Shown in pieces: positions 59,464 to 64,000 of a stretch of 64,000 nt of DNA (the first letter of the stretch is position 1; every line of letters begins with the position of its first letter). The position numbers and the translations under genes were made by a program. A model generated the notes under the pieces. It had not been told where the DNA came from. It was given only the letters and a program-made list of their open reading frames with translations, and did no database searches. Source of the DNA: an uncultured Lachnospiraceae bacterium (GTDB lineage: Bacteria > Bacillota > Clostridia > Lachnospirales > Lachnospiraceae); assembly GCA_902793685.1 (NCBI GenBank), contig CADBEN010000002.1:1-64000 (forward strand), given 5' to 3'.

Positions 59464-59492
59464 ATTATAAATAATCTCACCCCCGGGCGCAA
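59464..59492 (-). promoter_or_regulatory. Sigma-A-type promoter of the polyamine operon
   Basis: On the minus strand TTGCGC (59492-59487) and TATAAT (59469-59464) are exactly 17 bp apart. Transcription would start near 59457, leaving a leader of about 150 nt before the speA ATG. No ArgR box was confidently found. Confidence 0.7.
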
Positions 59493-59502
59493 TAGCAGAT
59501 AT

Positions 59503-59544
59503 GAAAAACGGCCTCCGCACGGCCGAAAGCCGGCGGAGGACCGT
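59503..59544 (-). terminator. Terminator of the leucine-rich-repeat lipoprotein gene
   Basis: ACGGTCCTCCGC pairs with GCGGAGGCCGT (one bulge) on the minus strand and is followed by TTTTTC. It lies about 55 nt after the stop of the lipoprotein gene and just ahead of the speA promoter. Confidence 0.85.
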
Positions 59545-59598
59545 TTTGTTCCGGAAGGATCCGGATCTGTATTCTTAAATTATTCCGGTTTCCGGGGA

Positions 59599-62500
59599 TT
59601 ACTTCGTGTAAACATACTCACAGGTCAGATCGTTCTCCGGATCGCCGTTGAAGAGATGCAGGCTGTTTCCGGAGAGGGTTCCGGTGTAGACGATGGGGTC
59701 GCCGATGAAGGTCTCGCTCATGGTGAAATCCTCACCCTTCAGTTCCCAGGTCACCTTGAAGTCCATGTCGGAGCGGTGATGGACACCTGTGCCGTCCTCA
59801 TAAAGCTCCAGGGAGAATTCTTCACTCGTGTCCTTCGAAGTGTCCGGATCGCCCACGAACTTGGTGTAGGTCCCCTTCCACACAGTGGCCTCGCCCTTGT
59901 CCGGAACCGCGAAAGCCACGTCCGTCAGTCTCGCCAGGACGGTCTCCTCACCTTCCAGGCCCAGGTACATCAGGCCGTCCTCCAGCGTTGCTTCCATCTT
60001 CTCGTCGGCGGCTTCCATGGTGAGCTTTGTCCCGTCAAGGCTGTAAGTCACCTCGTGGGGCTCTCCGCTGCTGGTGAAGATGGCTTTTCCGCCGTCCTTC
60101 AGCTCCACCGTGATCATCTCGGATGCATCCTTCGGGGACATGCCGGTCATCTCGGAAAACTCAAGAAGGGTCATGCCCATCATGGCGTAAAGCCTGTAGG
60201 TGCCGGTGATGGTCCCGTCGTTGATGTAAGCGGCGCCGTCAGCTGCCGCGGAAGTGCCGGAAGCTGCTGCGGAAGTGCCGGCTGATTCCGCGGCGGTGCT
60301 TTCTGCGTCGTCCTGCTTCGCGGAAGAAGCGTTCCCGGCGCTCGTTGCCGCGGCTTCTCCCCTGAAATCATAGTAATCGAAGCTGCAGCCGGAGGGCATG
60401 CCGATTGAGTGCAGGAAATCTTCGACCTTCTTCCGTTCGTCACCGGTCAGAGATGCCGGCAGATGCACCGTCACGTCATCCGGGACGCCCGCGAAGGCTT
60501 CCTTGTCAAAGATGTCCGCCCTGTCCGCTTCGGACAGGATGGCCATGTTGAACCAGATATCCTTCAGGTCCGGGTTGTCCTTCAGGATCCGGGCGCCTGT
60601 GCCGTCTCCGAACTGACCCCTGTAGAAGAAAGAGGAAAGACCCTTTCCGGCGAAAGCTTCGTCCTCAATCCGGTACACATTGCCGGTGAACCAGAAGGTG
60701 CCGTCAGTCTCCATGACATAGTTCGGAACGCTGAGATTCTTACTGTCGCCCTTGTAGCCGGTGAGAACAGTGTTGTTCACCTCAAAGTCGACGGTGCTCT
60801 CCGGCAGGAACTCCTTCGATGTTCCGGCGACCCAGGCTTTATCCTCATATCCGATGGAAAGAAGGTATGCATCGAGGGCGTCGCTCTCCGCGAAGGTTGC
60901 GTCCATGGGCAGGTAGAACTGGTAGCTGAAGGCAGTCGCCCCGTAAAAGTCTCCCTGGATCTCGTTCTTCGGATCGTAGACGCCGTCCAGGTAGAGGCAG
61001 CTTCCGCGCATCACTTCGCCCGCGCTGCCGTCGAACACGAAATTCTTCGCGTCCTCAAGATAGACGTAATCGCCGTCGATGCCGCCCGCCGCGATCTCCA
61101 CCTTCGGGTTCTGAATCACGACGATGTTGGCGTCATAAATGGCCTGGTAGCCGATCTTCTTCACGCTCTTCGGGACCACGATGACGTCCGTGGTGGTGCT
61201 GGCGGTCATGTTCTCCGGAAGCTCCTCGATGCCCTCCGGCAGGTTCAGCTTCATAAGGCCGCGCATGTTGAGGAAGGCGCCCCTGCCGATGGTCCTGACG
61301 GTCTCCGGAAGCTCGATCTCATGGATGTTCTCCGTGTTCGAGAAGGCGCCCTCGCCGAGGACCTCCAGGTCGCCGGGCAGCTCCACCTTCGAAGCCTTGG
61401 TCTGATAGAACAGATGATCCGCGGAAAGATCGGCGCCGTTCGGGAAGGAAATGGTCCCGAAGGTGCTGTCCGCGAAGCAGCGGCGGTCATAGGCCGCGGC
61501 GCTTCCCGTGAAGGTGCCCTGTCCGGACTCCGCGAAGGCGGAGGTGCCGACAAAGGTCACGCTCTCCGGAAGCTTCACGTCCTTCAGCGCCGGGCAGTTC
61601 CGGAAGGCGTTCTGGTAGACGAAATTCAGCGTGTCGGGCAGGACCACCTCTTCCAGGGCGGTGCAGCCCTCGAAGGCGCCGCTCTGGATCTCCGTCACGC
61701 CCTCGGGGATCACGACCTTCTTAAGGGTCTTATTGTCTTTAAAAGCGTTGCCGCCGATAAAGACCGTATTGTACTCGCCGATCATCGCCGGGATCTCAAG
61801 CTCGGTGTCCGTGCCGCTGTAGGAGCGGATGGAGCCGCTGGAGGACAGGATCCCGTTCACCTCGGCGGTGCCGGGCTGGTGCCACGCGGAGGGATCCAGC
61901 TTCACGGAATTCATGAGGGCCACGAACTGCTCGTTGTCCAGGAACTTTTTATAGTCCTCCGGCTGCCAGCTGTTGCTGCTGACATGGGTGCAGGCGCACA
62001 TCTTGTCGTTGAATTTGCTGAACATATACATGCTGTGGACAATCGTCGGCTCTTCTCCCTCACCCTTTTCAAAGGTGTGCTTCGCGATGACGCTGACCCA
62101 TTCATTGTCCCCGTAAGTGCGGGTGAACTGCTCGCCCTCGTACGCGTCGACGTGATGCTGCAGATCCGTGTTGTACTGGGTGGAGATGGTGATGCCGCCG
62201 CTCAGCTCACCGCCCTGGAGAAGCGCGACCATGCTGTTTTCACCCGCCTTCACCGGCCAGCGCGCGGGGAAGGTGGCGGTAATGCCGTTGGCCGTGTACT
62301 CCTTGCCGTCGGGTGTCTTCACCAGCTCGAAGCTGTTCAGCACCGCGCGGAGCTTACTGTTGTACAGGTAGTGGTAGATGTTCGTGTCGTCCTTCGGCTC
62401 CAGGGCCTCCAGGCGGACCTGCATGCCGAGCCACTCGCCCACCAGCGTCTCGCCGTAATCCAGAATGATGTCCACGGCGGGAGCATCGTTCTCGTTGGAG

Positions 62501-63018
62501 GGGTGCAGCCATCCCTTGCGGATGTTGTTGGCCCAGACCCGGGCCGGGAAGCCTGCCAGGGTCGTGGAAACGTCCCGGGACCAGTCTTCCTTGATCCAGT
62601 TTCCGGCGTAATTCGCGGAAGTGTCCACGTTGTTGACCATATTTCCGAGAGAGAAATTCGTAGGACGGAACATGAGCTTCCACCCGTCCTCCTGATCCGT
62701 CACCGTGATATGGCCGTGGTTCTCTCCCCGTCCCTCATTCACTGCCGAGACGCCCTCGGGCAGCCGGAGGATCAGGTTCTCCTCCTCGAATTTCTGCTCC
62801 GTCAGCCGGTACTCTTTGTTGATCCCCGGGATGGGGTTCTTTTTGTCCAGTTCATTCTTCGCAGGCTCCTCCTCCACGAACGGGGCCTCCGTGGGGGCCG
62901 CGGCCGCAGGGGCTGTCGTGGGAGCCGCGGTGGTCTCCGCAGGCTTCTTCTTGCCGCAGCCGGTGAAGCTCAGAATGACCGCTGCCGCCAGAATGACAGA
63001 AAGCACTTTTCTTTTCAT
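59599..63018 (-). CDS. Leucine-rich-repeat (BspA-type) surface lipoprotein
   Basis: A 1139-residue lipoprotein. The signal peptide MKRKVLSVILAAAVILSFTG ends with the lipobox cysteine, then a Thr/Ala/Pro linker. Residues about 60-390 form a domain without clear family (RLPEGVSAVNEGRGE, TLAGFPARVWANNI). From about 410 come BspA-like LRR_5 repeats (KKVVIPEGVTEIQSGAFEGC, LEEVVLPDTLNFVYQNAFRN, EIELPETVRTIGRGAFLNM). Near 905-940 lies a Ser/Ala linker, and the end is a beta-rich domain repeated about twice (DGTKLTMEAADEKMEATLED; SLELYEDGTGVHH). The start at 63018 follows GGGAGG. It probably sits on the outer face and binds host or carbohydrate ligands; the upstream two-component pair may control it. 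Confidence 0.85.
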   Translation of the reverse strand: MKRKVLSVILAAAVILSFTGCGKKKPAETTAAPTTAPAAAAPTEAPFVEEEPAKNELDKKNPIPGINKEYRLTEQKFEEENLILRLPEGVSAVNEGRGENHGHITVTDQEDGWKLMFRPTNFSLGNMVNNVDTSANYAGNWIKEDWSRDVSTTLAGFPARVWANNIRKGWLHPSNENDAPAVDIILDYGETLVGEWLGMQVRLEALEPKDDTNIYHYLYNSKLRAVLNSFELVKTPDGKEYTANGITATFPARWPVKAGENSMVALLQGGELSGGITISTQYNTDLQHHVDAYEGEQFTRTYGDNEWVSVIAKHTFEKGEGEEPTIVHSMYMFSKFNDKMCACTHVSSNSWQPEDYKKFLDNEQFVALMNSVKLDPSAWHQPGTAEVNGILSSSGSIRSYSGTDTELEIPAMIGEYNTVFIGGNAFKDNKTLKKVVIPEGVTEIQSGAFEGCTALEEVVLPDTLNFVYQNAFRNCPALKDVKLPESVTFVGTSAFAESGQGTFTGSAAAYDRRCFADSTFGTISFPNGADLSADHLFYQTKASKVELPGDLEVLGEGAFSNTENIHEIELPETVRTIGRGAFLNMRGLMKLNLPEGIEELPENMTASTTTDVIVVPKSVKKIGYQAIYDANIVVIQNPKVEIAAGGIDGDYVYLEDAKNFVFDGSAGEVMRGSCLYLDGVYDPKNEIQGDFYGATAFSYQFYLPMDATFAESDALDAYLLSIGYEDKAWVAGTSKEFLPESTVDFEVNNTVLTGYKGDSKNLSVPNYVMETDGTFWFTGNVYRIEDEAFAGKGLSSFFYRGQFGDGTGARILKDNPDLKDIWFNMAILSEADRADIFDKEAFAGVPDDVTVHLPASLTGDERKKVEDFLHSIGMPSGCSFDYYDFRGEAAATSAGNASSAKQDDAESTAAESAGTSAAASGTSAAADGAAYINDGTITGTYRLYAMMGMTLLEFSEMTGMSPKDASEMITVELKDGGKAIFTSSGEPHEVTYSLDGTKLTMEAADEKMEATLEDGLMYLGLEGEETVLARLTDVAFAVPDKGEATVWKGTYTKFVGDPDTSKDTSEEFSLELYEDGTGVHHRSDMDFKVTWELKGEDFTMSETFIGDPIVYTGTLSGNSLHLFNGDPENDLTCEYVYTK

Positions 63019-63152
63019 GGTAACAGTTCCTCCCTTCTTCGATTGACTGACTGTGGATCGGTGTTCAGACGCTGCTCCGGACCGGGATCCGGTTCCCTCA
63101 CAGTAAATCACAGTATTCCGCACCTATATTTTACCGATTTTCGGGCTTTATT

Positions 63153-63174
63153 AACCTATCATAATTGATAGGTT
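63153..63174. promoter_or_regulatory. 9-bp perfect inverted repeat at the end of the regulator gene
   Basis: AACCTATCA and TGATAGGTT flank TAAT. The dyad overlaps the last codons and stop of the response regulator and lies upstream of the lipoprotein gene. There is no T-run, so an operator for the downstream gene is as likely as an mRNA hairpin. Confidence 0.4.
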
Positions 63175-63794
63175 TCTCCCCCGATCACCAGGCCCCTGGT
63201 CCGGGCCCGCACCGCCAGCTGCGTGCGGCTCCGGAAGCCGGTCTTTGAGAGAAGATTCTTCACATGGAAGCGCACGGTGGCCGCACTGACATTCAGCCGT
63301 TCCGCGATCTCCTGATCCGTGGCTCCGGTGGTCAGCTCCCGGAGAACCCCCATCTCCTTCGGCGTGATCTCGATGCTGAGACAGTTCCCCAGCATGAGCT
63401 CCGGGGAACTGTCGGGATAAACATGCTCCCCTGCCATGGTCCTGTCCAGAACTTCCAGAAGAGGCCGCTCCTGGACCTCCTTATACCAGAAGCTGTCGAT
63501 GCCCGCCTCCCGCGCCCGTTCCAGAAAGCTCTCCTCCGGCATGCTGGTCACCGCCACGATGCGGACATTCGGTCGGTATTTCCGGATCTCCTTCGCCGCC
63601 TCCAGGCCGTTTCTCCCGTTCAGCATCACCACGTCCATCAGAATCAGATCCACCGGATTGACCCGGCACCATGCCACCGCCCCCTCGGCGCTGGCCAGGG
63701 AATCCGCCACCCGGTAGTTTTCCGAATCCTTCAGGAGCATTTCAAACAGCTGGCGCGCCACCAGCTGGTCATCCACAATGAGTACGCTTGCCAA
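63159..63794 (-). CDS. NarL/LuxR-family response regulator
   Basis: A 211-residue response regulator. The receiver domain has VLIVDDQ with acidic D8/D9 and the phospho-acceptor D54 in LILMDVVM; the C-terminal LuxR-type helix-turn-helix includes TTGATDQEIAERLNVSAATV followed by RFHVKNLLSKTGFRSR (recognition helix near 185). The best start is TTG 63794, 9 nt after GGAGG, because no ATG or GTG lies close. It overlaps the histidine kinase gene by 26 bp. Target genes are unknown; the LRR lipoprotein gene immediately downstream is a candidate. Confidence 0.9.
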   Translation of the reverse strand: MASVLIVDDQLVARQLFEMLLKDSENYRVADSLASAEGAVAWCRVNPVDLILMDVVMLNGRNGLEAAKEIRKYRPNVRIVAVTSMPEESFLERAREAGIDSFWYKEVQERPLLEVLDRTMAGEHVYPDSSPELMLGNCLSIEITPKEMGVLRELTTGATDQEIAERLNVSAATVRFHVKNLLSKTGFRSRTQLAVRARTRGLVIGGETYQL

Positions 63795-64000
63795 GACCTG
63801 TATCCTCCTCTCTGCTTTCTTCCCGGATATCCTTCTCCGGAGCTGCCTCTGTCCCAACGGCGAACGCCGGAATCCTGAGCTTCAGCACAAATTCCGGCAC
63901 GGAAAGAATCTCCATGCTGCCGCCGGCATCTTCCGTTCTTCTCCGAAGGTTTCCGAGACCGCCGCCTTCCCGAATCTCTTTTTCCGGCCTTCTTCCGTCA
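63769..64000 (-). CDS. Sensor histidine kinase, C-terminal part
   Basis: The window cuts this gene; only about 76 codons of the 3' end are present, ending at TGA 63771-63769. The frame reads DGRRPEKEIREGGGLGNLRR and then RTEDAGGSMEILS, the G-box end of a HATPase domain of the NarX/DegS type (GxGLxNLRxR). It continues in a 45-residue tail. The gene overlaps the response regulator start, as is usual for such pairs. Confidence 0.8.
   Translation of the reverse strand, partial: DGRRPEKEIREGGGLGNLRRRTEDAGGSMEILSVPEFVLKLRIPAFAVGTEAAPEKDIREESREEDTGLGKRTHCG

Noticed and set aside
60409-63168. Plus-strand open frame of 919 codons opposite the LRR lipoprotein
   Set aside because: Antisense shadow created by codon bias; the minus strand has a signal peptide, lipobox and LRR repeats.

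Overview
The window looks like chromosomal DNA of a moderately GC-rich Firmicute, most likely a Lachnospiraceae-type Clostridium relative. The grounds are the gene order nusB-xseA-xseB-ispA-dxs-tlyA-nadK-argR-recN, the scpA-scpB pair, AddAB instead of RecBCD, a single large PurL, many threonine/alanine-rich lipoproteins, and a carboxynorspermidine-type polyamine cluster. recN is followed by glgA rather than by spoIVB and spo0A, so the lineage may not sporulate. Species cannot be assigned from sequence reading alone. Nearly all genes are on the minus strand; only two protein genes and one RNA, all in the first 3.1 kb, are on the plus strand.

Left part (1-13.4 kb), accessory and scarred: a frameshifted and truncated MBL hydrolase; a plus-strand DIP1984-family gene followed after 2 nt by a highly structured, tRNA-like noncoding RNA and a strong terminator; chorismate mutase; an unknown protein; a lipoprotein; a VOC protein; two arrays of one 64/65-bp minisatellite family; diaminopropionate ammonia-lyase; a DUF5131 protein; and a redox/envelope block (ArsP-like permease, DUF362 lipoprotein, DUF4405 membrane protein, flavodoxin lipoprotein, carboxymuconolactone decarboxylase-cupin). 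A truncated TetR and an aldo/keto reductase with its middle removed mark a deletion scar.

Middle (13.4-51 kb), housekeeping: mazG, a BaiN/HI0933-like flavoprotein, aspartokinase, purL, a sigma-70-like protein without region 4, a PrsA-like foldase, glgA, recN, argR, nadK, tlyA, dxs, ispA, xseBA, nusB, addAB, two metallophosphoesterases, dut, scpAB, a D-Ala-D-Ala carboxypeptidase, an auxin-efflux-type carrier, an AlaX-type editing enzyme and tRNA-Ala(GGC). Many neighbours overlap or lie within 20 nt and are probably co-transcribed.

Right part (51-64 kb): thrH, then a polyamine operon speA-speE-carboxynorspermidine dehydrogenase-nspC-aguA-aguB with a recognisable promoter. It can take arginine through agmatine and N-carbamoylputrescine to putrescine, and on to spermidine. 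A 1139-residue leucine-rich-repeat lipoprotein and a NarL-type two-component pair, its kinase cut by the window edge, complete the region.

Two things stand out. One is the DIP1984/structured-RNA locus, which resembles a YrlA-type (Y RNA) gene. The other is that about nine genes end in short tandem duplications (8-39 bp) that include or abut the stop codon.
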